DNA of 64,000 bases. Origin: DATDEW01 sp046590205 (GTDB lineage Bacteria; Bacteroidota; Ignavibacteria; Palsa-1295). The translations under genes and the position numbers were made by a program. A model generated the notes under the pieces. The model made no database searches and had not been told where the DNA came from. It worked only from the letters and a program-made list of their open reading frames with translations. The stretch lies in contig JBKJTT010000091.1 in NCBI GenBank assembly GCA_046590205.1, positions 1 to 64,000 of the forward strand, written 5' to 3'. Below are positions 53,901 to 62,233 of this stretch, piece by piece (position 1 is the first letter of the stretch; every line of letters begins with the position of its first letter).

Positions 53901-55108
53901 ATGTCGGATTTGCGTATGCTGCCGGCCGGCTCGCAGGCACGGATGGTTTCAATGCCAACAAGTTCTTTATCCTTGGTGACCCTGCACAACGTTTGCTCAT
54001 CCCAAGACAATATGTATTCATTGACTCCATCAATGGACAGCCCTATAGTGAAGAGACAGCAACAACAGAACTGGCTTCACTTTCGGTAGTGCGAGTATCC
54101 GGACACATATCAAATACATGCAACGGAAGTGAGATTGATGCGGGATTTAACGGAACATCGTCAGTAACGCTCTTTGATGCACCCACACGTGTTGAACAAG
54201 TCTCTACCTTCACGCAAGCATCGCCGATAACCGATTCGTGGATGGTAGAAGGACCGATCCTTTATCGCGGTAGTGCAACGGTAAAGAATGGACGTTTCTC
54301 GACGAGCTTTATTGTTCCAAAGGATATTAAGTTTGATACGAACAAGGCGAAGATACACATGTATGCTTCGAGCGATAATTTCCGCTCGGCTGTTGGTGTT
54401 GGGACGAACATCAGAGTGTATGGCGTAGATACATCCGCCGCTGATGATTCAGATGGGCCTAACCTTACGGTCTATATCGGTTCACGCCGCTTCCGCTCGG
54501 GAGACGTTGTGCCAATTCATTCAAAAGTTATTGTTGATGTAAAAGATATTAGCGGCATCAATACATCTACTGCAAGCATCGGTCATTCATTTGTCGGCTG
54601 GGCAAATGATTCGACATCTAACATTATTGACTTTGCAGAAAATTATACTGCTGCACAAGATGATTATTCCTCCGGTACATCAGAGAAGCAAACACAACTC
54701 CCGAAAGGAGCAGGTGTACTTAATGTCCGTGCATTTGATGCGCTCAATAACCCGACCTTTACAAGCGTAGATTACATCGCAAGTGATGAGAATCCGTACA
54801 AACTTTATGATGTAGCAGTAGTGCCAAGCCCTGCTCGTAGCACGGCAACATTTACATTTTTGCAGCCATCTGCACCGGATAGTCCGGTAGATATTACTGT
54901 AGATATTTTTACCGTTGATGGACGGAAGGTACAAGAGCTATCTGCACTGAATGTTTCGCAAAACGGTATCAATCTGCTGTGGGACTTACGAGACATGTCC
55001 GGCTCTGTTGTGCCCGATGCAGCATACGTCTATAGAATTTTAGTCAGTGAGAGATTGACATCGCTCCAGACAATGTCCGGTGGTGTATTTATCGTCCAAA
55101 GACAATAA
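50963..55108 (+). CDS. porU: Type IX secretion system sortase PorU
   Basis: PorU is the C25 (gingipain-family) cysteine peptidase that removes the C-terminal sorting domain of T9SS cargo on the cell surface and attaches the protein to anionic LPS. The 1381-residue protein has a signal peptide ending NGLRAQ, an N-terminal beta-rich region, and the peptidase domain with catalytic histidine 882 in ISYAGHGNPNVWTNE and cysteine 917 in TATCDFSEFDNCNNP. The C-terminus has a FlgD-like Ig module (VDIFTVDGRKVQEL, VVPDAAYVYRILV). Its cargo includes the tailed proteins in this window. porV follows directly, the standard arrangement in Bacteroidota. Confidence 0.93.
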   Translation: MNTIHFTSRLWKCGKLPGFFLILLVLSFANGLRAQENPYGKSYYKVLSSSATELVVSITPNYSEYTVADSATGEEYTRVKVTGGTLDQLVAGEPALEWLRLPILSPSAKIPKVEIVKEVRENIGGISLAPVPNYMFKGKQPLEIYTKNSEYNISRNTLTAYSRPTGTFRTAYTSELVVTPMRYDANAKVLSRVKELVLRITYQGATSRAKKVSQPEASFFKSTFINGNVSEFYQNASSQIAPSLPSHIAYKVTPQAGETWIAVKTTDEGVYRITAGNLQQYGITSADVSTISLYGFGGKQLPESVDSTTGDLQEVAIDIRTDGSGNFQELRFFAPGITTWGYRSEFQPSKIFKLYHERNPYTSNGTFYLKVGGSGNGKRIVTQADAISGTPQERNTVFSSYVYEKEERFEVPNISREFLGEVIPLGRDVSVSIPALPGYTSDSVLIRPAIDAKSCEASTITLKVNNSPLGIIAPSSLSCSQEDHRYLTREWGTAFALAPTLGMPQSFSFMATSNDKSSKYWLNFIDIFYLRKAELNEGQVPFMLFSDTSSYRFNFSNATTGEVWDISDHKNIKRTASASGASMSAEVMGKGEVLRRFTAFSDGNIKYPELSTLSAMTLRSGISQTGAQNIIITPVAFVEQAQKLAAIRERGGQATNPLTTAVVTVEDIYREFGYGNKDVTAIRDFLAYSLRSTVKNGSTVPLFATLFGNGHADYQNRVVQLEQRVPVYETNNWGSVTLMRKDYPDPVPDDVYFVRLTPTTGFKLDIAIGRITVQTEEDAESFIRKTEKYETSSDEGSWRSRTVFITDDRYYNDTKRSDPINHIIDSEEEIERVDRRLLVDKLYSHVYAHTTISGGQRRKPEFEKQIVDAFNSGAVLISYAGHGNPNVWTNESVLNVPSTINKLSNFNRLPFTTTATCDFSEFDNCNNPISGGVQTLTKPDGGCIGSLATSRSVYPGEELVYTFYQKLFDIGCNELQGSNYVGFAYAAGRLAGTDGFNANKFFILGDPAQRLLIPRQYVFIDSINGQPYSEETATTELASLSVVRVSGHISNTCNGSEIDAGFNGTSSVTLFDAPTRVEQVSTFTQASPITDSWMVEGPILYRGSATVKNGRFSTSFIVPKDIKFDTNKAKIHMYASSDNFRSAVGVGTNIRVYGVDTSAADDSDGPNLTVYIGSRRFRSGDVVPIHSKVIVDVKDISGINTSTASIGHSFVGWANDSTSNIIDFAENYTAAQDDYSSGTSEKQTQLPKGAGVLNVRAFDALNNPTFTSVDYIASDENPYKLYDVAVVPSPARSTATFTFLQPSAPDSPVDITVDIFTVDGRKVQELSALNVSQNGINLLWDLRDMSGSVVPDAAYVYRILVSERLTSLQTMSGGVFIVQRQ

Positions 55109-55133
55109 GTTTATGATAAGGAGAATATATTTC

Positions 55134-56216
55134 ATGCAACGAAAACTCATAGTGGCGCTTGCCTTGGTTATGGCTCTTGGCGCCGTGCCTAAGATATCTT
55201 CGGCACAGCAAATAACAACGGCAGTGCCATTCTTGCTCATCGCACCTGATGCCCGTGCAAGCGGTATGGGTGATGGTGGTACGTCAATTGCCGATAACTC
55301 AAATGCTATGTTCTGGAATCCTTCTGGGCTTGCATTCCAGACCGATAAAGAAGTCGGGTTGACACATACACAATGGCTTCCACAATTCAATAGCGATCTT
55401 TTCTATGACTTTGCCACGTTCAAGTGGAATAGTGAAGAAGATTTCGGTGGTACGATCGCAGCAAGCATCACATTCCTCAATCTTGGTAAATTTATTTACA
55501 CGACTGAGCAATCGCCCGACCCGCTTGGCGAATTCCATTCTTTTGAGTATGCGATAGCAATTGGGTATGCAACGAAGCTTGCACCAGATTGGGGTTTTGG
55601 CGGAAGTATCCGCTATATCCAATCATCGCTCTCGCCTTTGAACGTAGGTGCAGAGCAGCAAAAGGGTATTGGTCGTTCGGTCAGTTTTGATATTAGCGCT
55701 ATGTGGCGCCCCGACACAACCTATATCGAAGAACTTGCAAATCGATTCTCCGCAGGTTTCGTTCTTTCGAACCTTGGTCCGAAGATGAAGTACATTGACG
55801 TTGCACAGGCAGATCCTCTTCCGACTCTTCTTCGTGTTGGTTTCGGGTATAAACCGCTTGTCGATGAGTATAATGATCTTGCTGTCAATGTGGATATCGG
55901 CAAACTTATTGTCTATCGCGATTCTATTTCCGGAATTGCAGATAACCTCCCGAAATCTCTTGTCACCGCATGGAAAGGCGACCTTATGAGTTCGCTTATG
56001 TTCTCTGCCGGTCTTGAGTACTGGTATGATCAGCTCCTTGCACTTCGCGCGGGATACTATTCAGAAGGCGCGCGAGTCGGAGATAGAAATTATATGACCT
56101 TTGGTGCGGGCTTACGCTATGATGTCTATACCTTCGACTTTAGCTATCTAAGCACATTTGAGGAAAATCACCCGCTTGCGAACACTCTGCGTTTTAGTTT
56201 AGGAATTAAGTGGTAA
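55134..56216 (+). CDS. porV: PorV/LptO-type outer-membrane protein of the T9SS
   Basis: PorV is a FadL-like outer-membrane barrel that carries cargo from the translocon to PorU. The 360-residue protein has signal peptide MQRKLIVALALVMALGAVPK...SSA, followed by the diagnostic PFLLIAPDARASGMGDGGTS and NAMFWNPSGLAF, and ends with barrel strands (YDVYTFDFSYLSTF, NTLRFSLGIKW). AGGAG lies 10 bases before ATG 55134, which I choose over earlier frames overlapping porU. It starts 25 bases after porU. Confidence 0.92.
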   Translation: MQRKLIVALALVMALGAVPKISSAQQITTAVPFLLIAPDARASGMGDGGTSIADNSNAMFWNPSGLAFQTDKEVGLTHTQWLPQFNSDLFYDFATFKWNSEEDFGGTIAASITFLNLGKFIYTTEQSPDPLGEFHSFEYAIAIGYATKLAPDWGFGGSIRYIQSSLSPLNVGAEQQKGIGRSVSFDISAMWRPDTTYIEELANRFSAGFVLSNLGPKMKYIDVAQADPLPTLLRVGFGYKPLVDEYNDLAVNVDIGKLIVYRDSISGIADNLPKSLVTAWKGDLMSSLMFSAGLEYWYDQLLALRAGYYSEGARVGDRNYMTFGAGLRYDVYTFDFSYLSTFEENHPLANTLRFSLGIKW

Positions 56217-57148
56217 TAAACCAAACGGTACTCCCAAAGCCGGGACTCGCAAGAGTTCTTGCTGTTTTCGTTGCGTTCATCGGCTTCTTGGTGTTATGCT
56301 CGGAAGCCGATGCACAATTTATTACCCCGACTACTTCCGTTACATCTCCGAGCAAGAGTCAATTCATAAATAATACTTCCTTCCTAAATTCTTTCAGTAG
56401 CCACGAAACAGTACCTACAGTACCGGGACTTGAGGACGAGAATACAGAGTCAGTTTCAGCTTCCCGAAAAAGTCCAATACTCGCTGCAGGGTTATCACTT
56501 ATTCTTCCAGGACTTGGTGAGTACTATGTAGGCGATCAGATATGGCGTGGTATCATCTTTACCTCAATTGATGCAGTGCTCTGGTTCGGACATTTTTCCT
56601 ATCTTGCGAAAGGGGATGATTCGACCATTGCATTCCAAACGTATGCTGATACGAATTGGCTGCCGTCAAAGTATGCTGACTCTTTAAACACGTTGCTTCG
56701 AAGTATTCAACGGCAAGAGATTCCGCCCAATTTTACTTTTAGTGATATTAATAAAGGAGAGGATACATTAGCGCAGTTCTTACCTCAAGGTTTGCTACCG
56801 CTTTCCCATCGGCTTCCGATGCAGGGGAGCCAGCAGTATTACGAGCTTATTTCCAAATATATTCAGTTCACGTATGGCTGGCGCGATGCACAAAGTTCAG
56901 ACCCAAACAAGTCAGCTATGTTCCAACGTCATGCCCAAATGCGGGCAAATATGAATGCACAGTACGAGAGTGCTGATTATTTCCTTTTTGGCATAATTAT
57001 TAATCGTGTACTTTCAGCGATCGATGCCGTGCTTCTTGCACGAGATCATAACAGTGCGATACGTTTACAAGGTAATCTACGATTAGAAAAAGAACAGGAT
57101 GGTCGTTTGGGGTATGTATCATCGGCAAAAATGTCGGTTAGATTCTAA
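56210..57148 (+). CDS. DUF5683-like envelope protein
   Basis: The 312-residue protein begins with GTG at 56210, overlapping the porV stop by 7 bases. It has a signal-anchor or signal peptide (VLAVFVAFIGFLVLCSEADA), a spacer rich in S/T, then the DUF5683-type segment AAGLSLILPGLGEYYVGDQI WRGI(I), continuing into hydrophobic helices, and a C-terminal FGIIINRVLSAIDAVLLARD. Such proteins are common in Bacteroidota and are probably inner-membrane or periplasmic; function unknown. Coupling to porUV suggests a link to the secretion system or surface assembly, which is inference. Confidence 0.65.
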   Translation: MVINQTVLPKPGLARVLAVFVAFIGFLVLCSEADAQFITPTTSVTSPSKSQFINNTSFLNSFSSHETVPTVPGLEDENTESVSASRKSPILAAGLSLILPGLGEYYVGDQIWRGIIFTSIDAVLWFGHFSYLAKGDDSTIAFQTYADTNWLPSKYADSLNTLLRSIQRQEIPPNFTFSDINKGEDTLAQFLPQGLLPLSHRLPMQGSQQYYELISKYIQFTYGWRDAQSSDPNKSAMFQRHAQMRANMNAQYESADYFLFGIIINRVLSAIDAVLLARDHNSAIRLQGNLRLEKEQDGRLGYVSSAKMSVRF

Positions 57149-57194
57149 AGAGTCACATACGAACAAGAACGCTCAAAATCACGTTATTTACTCC

Positions 57195-57872
57195 ATGACA
57201 ACTTCAACTATGGCAACAAAACTATTTTCGTTTCTCATTATAGTAGTACTCTCTTCTTCAGCGTTTGCACAGCCAACGCCTGAGCAGGTCCTCGGTGACC
57301 GTGCATCGAACCTCATAGACACAGCAATGCGCGGACTGAACCTTCGTGCAAAGATATTCAATGCTGAACTTGAGAAGATAAACGCACTTCGTCCGCTCGA
57401 CCCGGATTCCTTTACTCCCTTACGTATGGACAGTGTCATAACGGGACTAAAAGAGTTTACAAGTTATCTGGAAGTCTATCGTGCGATGAGTAACGCCACG
57501 CTAAAGATAATTCAGGATTCTGTTGAGGCACTTCGCGCATCTGCGCCTAAATCCAAGCGAAAAACCTTTTTGAAAGAGTTCATCGATGCCTACACCCTTG
57601 ACCATACTGCTTTTGGTAAATATACATCATTCCTTTCTGTACTTTACATTGATGTAATCAAAGCATTAGAATACGGCAGGTCTATTAATATTGAAGTGAA
57701 AGATAACCAGTTGCAGTTTACCAATAAAGAGCACTACGATGAATATACAAAGATCATCACCACAATAGAGAAGAACAATAAGAAGGTGATGAATGCCGGA
57801 GCAAATGCACAAAAAGCTACTGCTGATGCAAGCTTAGCGATGCAGAAGGCATACGGCTCGGCAAAGAAATAA
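57195..57872 (+). CDS. Exported helical protein, unknown function
   Basis: About 225 residues from ATG 57195, with signal peptide MTTSTMATKLFSFLIIVVLS...SSAFAQ; the longer frame from 57099 overlaps the previous gene and lacks an export signal. The mature part is almost wholly helical with heptad-like stretches (GLNLRAKIFNAELEKINALR; YTKIITTIEKNNKKVMNAGA), ending QKATADASLAMQKAYGSAKK. No family assigned. It is the fourth gene of the porU-porV-DUF5683 run, 46 bases after the third. Confidence 0.6.
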   Translation: MTTSTMATKLFSFLIIVVLSSSAFAQPTPEQVLGDRASNLIDTAMRGLNLRAKIFNAELEKINALRPLDPDSFTPLRMDSVITGLKEFTSYLEVYRAMSNATLKIIQDSVEALRASAPKSKRKTFLKEFIDAYTLDHTAFGKYTSFLSVLYIDVIKALEYGRSINIEVKDNQLQFTNKEHYDEYTKIITTIEKNNKKVMNAGANAQKATADASLAMQKAYGSAKK

Positions 57873-57890
57873 GAGCATCGCTCTCTCGAC

Positions 57891-59015
57891 ATGAATATCC
57901 GTCGCATCTCTACAAAAAAGGAGAAGCTCGCATTTATTAGAATGATGTGGGGTATCTATGCCGGAGACCCGAACTGGGTTCCGCCCCTTGAGATAGATAG
58001 GATGAAGCTCATTGATGAGATCAAGAACCCGTTCTATAAACATGCAGAGATAGCATACTTCATCGCTGAAGATGGAGTGAAGATCGTTGGGCGAATCGCA
58101 GGCATCATCAACCATACACACAATTCACTCCATAATGACAAAGTTGGATTCTTCGGTTTTTTTGAATGTGTGAATGATGCTTCGGTTGCTAAAGCTCTAC
58201 TTAGTGTTGCAGAGGAGTTTGTCCGCACAAAGGGGATGACGAACATTCGTGGGCCTTACAACCCATCCTCAAATGATGAATGTGGCTTGCTCGTAGATGG
58301 CTTTGATTCTCCTCCTGTTCTGTTGATGACTTATAATCCACGCTACTATATAGATTTGATCGAGAGAGCAGGATATGTAAAGGCGATGGACATGTTCGCA
58401 TGGAAACTTACAACCACCGACGCAAAAAGCGAGAAGCTGATGCGTGTCACGAAAGCATTGCAAGTTCGTTCCGGAGTAACGATTCGTTCATTCAAGAAAT
58501 CAGATTTCACCGCAGAGATAGAGCGCATCAAACGAGTATATAACAGTGCATGGGAAAAGAATTGGGGTTTCTTCCCGTTCACTGATGAAGAATTCGACTT
58601 TATTGCGAAGGACCTTAAGCAGATATATGACCCTGACCTAATTCTCATCGCCGAGAAGAATGGAGAGCCCATCGGCTTCGGGCTTTCACTTCCGAATATC
58701 AATGAAGCATTGATGGCAGGTGTGAAGATACCCAGCGGCATCATAAACTTACCCGCGACAGTATATAATCTTCTTACAAAGAAGAAAGCTATAAAGAGCG
58801 TCAGAGTTTTTGTGCTTGGAGTCATTCAAGAGTTTCGCGGACTTGGCATTGATGGTATGCTCTATGCAGAAACCATCAAACGCGCCGAGCAGAAAGGATA
58901 CTCGTGGGGTGAGGCATCATGGATACTTGAGAATAACATTGCAATGAACCGCGCCGTAGAGATGATGAACGGCGAAAAATACAAAACCTATCGGATATAC
59001 GAGAAAGCACTCTAA
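57891..59015 (+). CDS. GNAT-fold protein (YghO-like)
   Basis: The 374-residue soluble protein has two acetyltransferase-like halves. The N-terminal half starts with MNIRRISTKKEKLAFIRMMW, DPNWVPPLEIDRMKLIDEIK and contains GRIAGIINHTHN; GFFECVNDASVAKALLSVAE leads to the NIRGPYNPSSNDECGLLVDG segment typical of this family. The C-terminal half has a degenerate acetyl-CoA loop (QEFRGLGIDGMLYAETIKRA) with SWILENNIAMNRAVEMMNGE. Family members occur near sphingolipid and other lipid genes in Bacteroidota; the acyl substrate here is unknown. Confidence 0.75.
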   Translation: MNIRRISTKKEKLAFIRMMWGIYAGDPNWVPPLEIDRMKLIDEIKNPFYKHAEIAYFIAEDGVKIVGRIAGIINHTHNSLHNDKVGFFGFFECVNDASVAKALLSVAEEFVRTKGMTNIRGPYNPSSNDECGLLVDGFDSPPVLLMTYNPRYYIDLIERAGYVKAMDMFAWKLTTTDAKSEKLMRVTKALQVRSGVTIRSFKKSDFTAEIERIKRVYNSAWEKNWGFFPFTDEEFDFIAKDLKQIYDPDLILIAEKNGEPIGFGLSLPNINEALMAGVKIPSGIINLPATVYNLLTKKKAIKSVRVFVLGVIQEFRGLGIDGMLYAETIKRAEQKGYSWGEASWILENNIAMNRAVEMMNGEKYKTYRIYEKAL

Positions 59016-59048
59016 GCTCTCGTATTTTTGCGTTAAAGAATACATCTG

Positions 59049-59999
59049 TTGAATATAGAAGAGCTCATACCTAAAGTACTTTCTCGTGATAGACGTGCTG
59101 TCGCACAGGCAATCTCTATCGTCGAGAACGATATGCCACAGATGCAAGCACTTCAGCATGGCATCGCTTCAAAGCTTAGTAATGCCTATAGAATAGGCAT
59201 TACAGGTCCGCCGGGAGCAGGGAAGTCAACACTTACTTCCGAACTCACTAAAACATTTTTGAAGCTCGGCAAGACTGTCGGAATTATTGCCATTGACCCT
59301 ACAAGTCCGTTCACAGGCGGTGCAATTCTTGGTGATCGTATCAGGATGCAGGATGTTTCGATGAACACTGGTGTGTTCGTCCGCTCGATGGCGACGCGTG
59401 GTTCACTCGGAGGTCTTTCTGCGAAGACTAAGGACGCCGCCGATATCCTTGATGCCGCCGGATATGACATTATTATCTTCGAGACCGTTGGCGTTGGTCA
59501 ATCCGAACTTGACATCGCTAAGACTGCCGATACAACCATCGTAGTGCTTGTGCCTGAATCAGGTGATGCTGTGCAGGCGATGAAATCGGGGCTGATGGAA
59601 ATCGCAGACTTCTTTGTCCTAAACAAGAGCGACCGTGAGGGTGCAGATCAAGCTGTCCTTGCGATAAAAACTATTCTTACTTTCCGTATCACTCACGCAG
59701 AAGACGAGTGGATACCTGATGTAGTTAAGACGGTTGCGAATAAGGGTATTGGTCTTGAAGATATTGTTGCCGAGATAGAACGGCATAAAGAACATCAACT
59801 AAAAACAGGATTCTTTTTGACCAAGCGCAGTCAGAACGAGCGAGATCGAGTCGTTGAGCTTGTAGAGAGTTTACTGCGCGTAGATTTCTGGACGAATGAG
59901 CGGAGAGAGAAACTTGCGACGTTTGCGAAGAGTATTGCCGACCATGAGATAACAAGTTATGATGCGGCCGCGAAGTTAGTCGAAGACTTTAAACGCTGA
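59049..59999 (+). CDS. meaB: MeaB/ArgK-type G3E GTPase, methylmalonyl-CoA mutase chaperone
   Basis: The 316-residue P-loop GTPase has Walker A GPPGAGKS at 53-60, IAIDPTSPFTGGAILGDRIR, FETVGVGQSELDIAK, and NKSDREGAD as the base-specificity motif. MeaB loads and protects adenosylcobalamin in methylmalonyl-CoA mutase. The mutase genes are not in this window. A TTG start at 59049 gives the normal N-terminus. The gene ends 5 bases before the convergent gatC. Confidence 0.93.
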   Translation: MNIEELIPKVLSRDRRAVAQAISIVENDMPQMQALQHGIASKLSNAYRIGITGPPGAGKSTLTSELTKTFLKLGKTVGIIAIDPTSPFTGGAILGDRIRMQDVSMNTGVFVRSMATRGSLGGLSAKTKDAADILDAAGYDIIIFETVGVGQSELDIAKTADTTIVVLVPESGDAVQAMKSGLMEIADFFVLNKSDREGADQAVLAIKTILTFRITHAEDEWIPDVVKTVANKGIGLEDIVAEIERHKEHQLKTGFFLTKRSQNERDRVVELVESLLRVDFWTNERREKLATFAKSIADHEITSYDAAAKLVEDFKR

Positions 60000-60004
60000 T
60001 CGGG

Positions 60005-60346
60005 TTACATCTCCTCAATATCTTCATCAGCATCAACTAATACTTCGCTTTTTGCCTGCTCAATAACCTTTGGAACAAGGAAATATCCATCAGCCGCTTT
60101 CGGCGCATTCTTTAAGGCTTCATCGCGTGAGGTAGTAGCAATGAACTCGTCTTTGCGGAAGTCATTAAGTTCGACGGTCTCATTAATGTTCTCAAGCGGT
60201 GCAACACCTGTTACATCCGCTTCCTTGAGCTGGTCAATATAGCCAAGCACGTTATTGAGGTCTGATGTATATACCTCTACCTCCGAGTCATTAAACTCAA
60301 GTCGTGCGAGCTTTGCTATTCTTTGTACGTCGTCTTTGGTTACCAT
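60005..60346 (-). CDS. gatC: Asp/Glu-tRNA amidotransferase subunit GatC
   Basis: The 113-residue subunit stabilises GatA in the GatCAB complex that converts Glu-tRNA(Gln) or Asp-tRNA(Asn). The N-terminal helix DVQRIAKLARLEFNDSEVEV and the linker VAPLENINETVELNDFRKDE are canonical; the C-terminal tail beyond FLVPKVIE adds an acidic extension (VDADEDIEEM). The start ATG 60346 comes one base after the stop of the DUF1460 gene. It is the last gene of the ribD-yicC-DUF1460-gatC operon. Confidence 0.93.
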   Translation of the reverse strand: MVTKDDVQRIAKLARLEFNDSEVEVYTSDLNNVLGYIDQLKEADVTGVAPLENINETVELNDFRKDEFIATTSRDEALKNAPKAADGYFLVPKVIEQAKSEVLVDADEDIEEM

Positions 60347-60347
60347 A

Positions 60348-61334
60348 TTACTTGCTTTCAACTTCTAACGGTCGGTACACGATAATCCCAGTCTGTTTTG
60401 CGTTTCCTGCAAGGTAATCTGCAAGTGGCACGTCGGAGATGATGACCTTCTTCATTGATGAGCTTGCATGCATAAGATGAATTCTTCCGTCATCGCCACG
60501 AACTGCAATGCCTGTATGTGAGCAATCAATACCCGGGATGCTCGTCGTGATGCCGATGAGGTCGCCGTCCTGAATTCCTTTTTCTATCTTTGCTACATTC
60601 TCTTTTTTAATGTAGTAAAAACCGCCACGTGATTCCATTTCTCTTTCATGAAATTCAATGCGTTTTACCATGCCCTCATCATCTTTTAACTGCTTATATG
60701 AGGATGGATGTGTTGACATGAAATTAATGGGCTTCGTTTCAAGGACAGCGTATTTACTGCCAATTTGACTTGTCATTTCCTTGAGATTACCACGCTCTGC
60801 GTTGTCGTAAAAATAATCGGTGGTATAGTGTAATCGTGAAGCATAGCCATCAAGTGTGCCTCGACGGTATCGGATAGTGCGCAGTTGCTTTATGAAATCA
60901 GATGCTTTCGCAGTTTCTTGTAGTTTAACTATTCTCGCAAATGTCCAAGCATTTTCAAAGAATGTTACACAATCAAATCCGTGTAAGTTACAAACCAGCG
61001 ATTCACTGCTGCTATTAACTTCAAGCGTTTTATCTACGTATGGGTCACCCAGAAGTAACTTCCCATATCCGACTATTCTCAAACCAATACTTTGTTCAGG
61101 AAGATTTTTTTGTTTGCCTTCTTGAAGTATCTCTTCGAAAATTAGCTGCTCTTGTCCGGTTAGATATTTAGGGGTACCGTCAGATTCAAGTACATTGCCG
61201 TTTAAGTCAACAAGTACAAATTCTGAGCTGATACCAGTATTCGGGCTCTTCTCTTTCTTCTTCTGCGCTTCGCTGGTACAGCTAAAAAGCAGAAGAGTAA
61301 TGACAGATAATATAATAACCTTCGTGGATCGCAT
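60348..61334 (-). CDS. DUF1460 lipoprotein, NlpC/P60-like amidase
   Basis: The 328-residue lipoprotein has a lipobox LLFSC (cysteine 19). DUF1460 features: candidate catalytic cysteine 122 in HGFDCVTFFENAWTFAR, RTIRYRRGTLDGYASRLHYT, the IDCSHTGIAVRGDDGRIHLM histidine segment and MHASS. This family is related to N-acetylmuramoyl-L-alanine amidases acting on peptidoglycan fragments. Its ATG overlaps the yicC stop by one base and gatC follows after one base, so all are translated as a unit. Confidence 0.88.
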   Translation of the reverse strand: MRSTKVIILSVITLLLFSCTSEAQKKKEKSPNTGISSEFVLVDLNGNVLESDGTPKYLTGQEQLIFEEILQEGKQKNLPEQSIGLRIVGYGKLLLGDPYVDKTLEVNSSSESLVCNLHGFDCVTFFENAWTFARIVKLQETAKASDFIKQLRTIRYRRGTLDGYASRLHYTTDYFYDNAERGNLKEMTSQIGSKYAVLETKPINFMSTHPSSYKQLKDDEGMVKRIEFHEREMESRGGFYYIKKENVAKIEKGIQDGDLIGITTSIPGIDCSHTGIAVRGDDGRIHLMHASSSMKKVIISDVPLADYLAGNAKQTGIIVYRPLEVESK

Positions 61335-62233
61335 TACTCTATATTCTGTACCTGTTCACGGATCTTTTCAAGTTCTTCTTTTGCGCTGACTGCAAGGTGT
61401 GATACTTCCGGGTTGCTCGTCTTTGAGCCCATCGTGTTCACTTCGCGGTTCATTTCTTGTAAGAGGAAGTTCAGCTTGCGACCTGCCGGTTCAGGGGCAT
61501 CAAGGGCTTCGTAGAAGAACTTGATGTGTGAGCGGAATCGCACGATCTCTTCGGTAATGTCAAGACGTTCGGCAAGAAGAGCGACCTCAAGTTCAAGACG
61601 CTCATTGTTGATGACGTTCGCATCTTTCGTTAGTTCAATGACACGATTCTTCACCTTTGCATATTCTTCGGCAGCGGCATTCTTTGAGAGTGCTTCTACC
61701 TTTGTAACTCTATCCTCAAGATTTGAAGCACGCTTGCGGAGGTCTTTCTCAAGTTCACTGCCTTCTTGCTTTCGCATATCACGCAATGAATCGAGCGCTT
61801 TCTGCATTGCTTCTTGCGTCAATGCCCACTCTTGTTCGGCAAGTTTGTTGTTCGCTGAATCGTTGGTAAAGATGTCGCTAAAGCCGGTGAGGTCGCGGAG
61901 CGTTATCTCTGACTTCATGCCCGTTACGGTGCGAAGCTGTTCGAGAAGTTCGTAGTAGCCCTTCGCAGTTGATTCATTTACTGTCAGAGGTACTGTTGAG
62001 GCGGCATCACCGCGTGTGATGTTGATGTTGACGGATATTTTTCCGCGTTCGAGTCCTTTGCGGACAAGTTCTCGTACTTCAAATTCACGCTCACTCATCG
62101 TGCGCGGGAGGCGAACAGATGTCTCAAGGAATCGTGAATTCACACTGCGTATCTCAGCAACGACAGCAAGTCCACCGCCATTACCATCATTTACCGCTTC
62201 GCCGCGGCCAAAACCCGTCATTGAAATTAACAT
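61334..62233 (-). CDS. yicC: YicC family endoribonuclease
   Basis: The 299-residue protein starts with MLISMTGFGRGEA, the family hallmark, and has IRSVNSRFLETSVRLPRTM, RKGLERGKISVNINITR and the C-terminal GRKLNFLLQEMNREVNTMGS KTSNPEVS(H). YicC has been described as an endoribonuclease involved in small RNA turnover. It overlaps both neighbours by one base (TAATG) in the ribD-yicC-DUF1460-gatC operon. Confidence 0.95.
   Translation of the reverse strand: MLISMTGFGRGEAVNDGNGGGLAVVAEIRSVNSRFLETSVRLPRTMSEREFEVRELVRKGLERGKISVNINITRGDAASTVPLTVNESTAKGYYELLEQLRTVTGMKSEITLRDLTGFSDIFTNDSANNKLAEQEWALTQEAMQKALDSLRDMRKQEGSELEKDLRKRASNLEDRVTKVEALSKNAAAEEYAKVKNRVIELTKDANVINNERLELEVALLAERLDITEEIVRFRSHIKFFYEALDAPEPAGRKLNFLLQEMNREVNTMGSKTSNPEVSHLAVSAKEELEKIREQVQNIE

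Noticed and set aside
61521..61955. 144-codon plus-strand frame opposite yicC
   Set aside because: Serine/arginine-rich shadow typical of the antisense of a helical charged protein.
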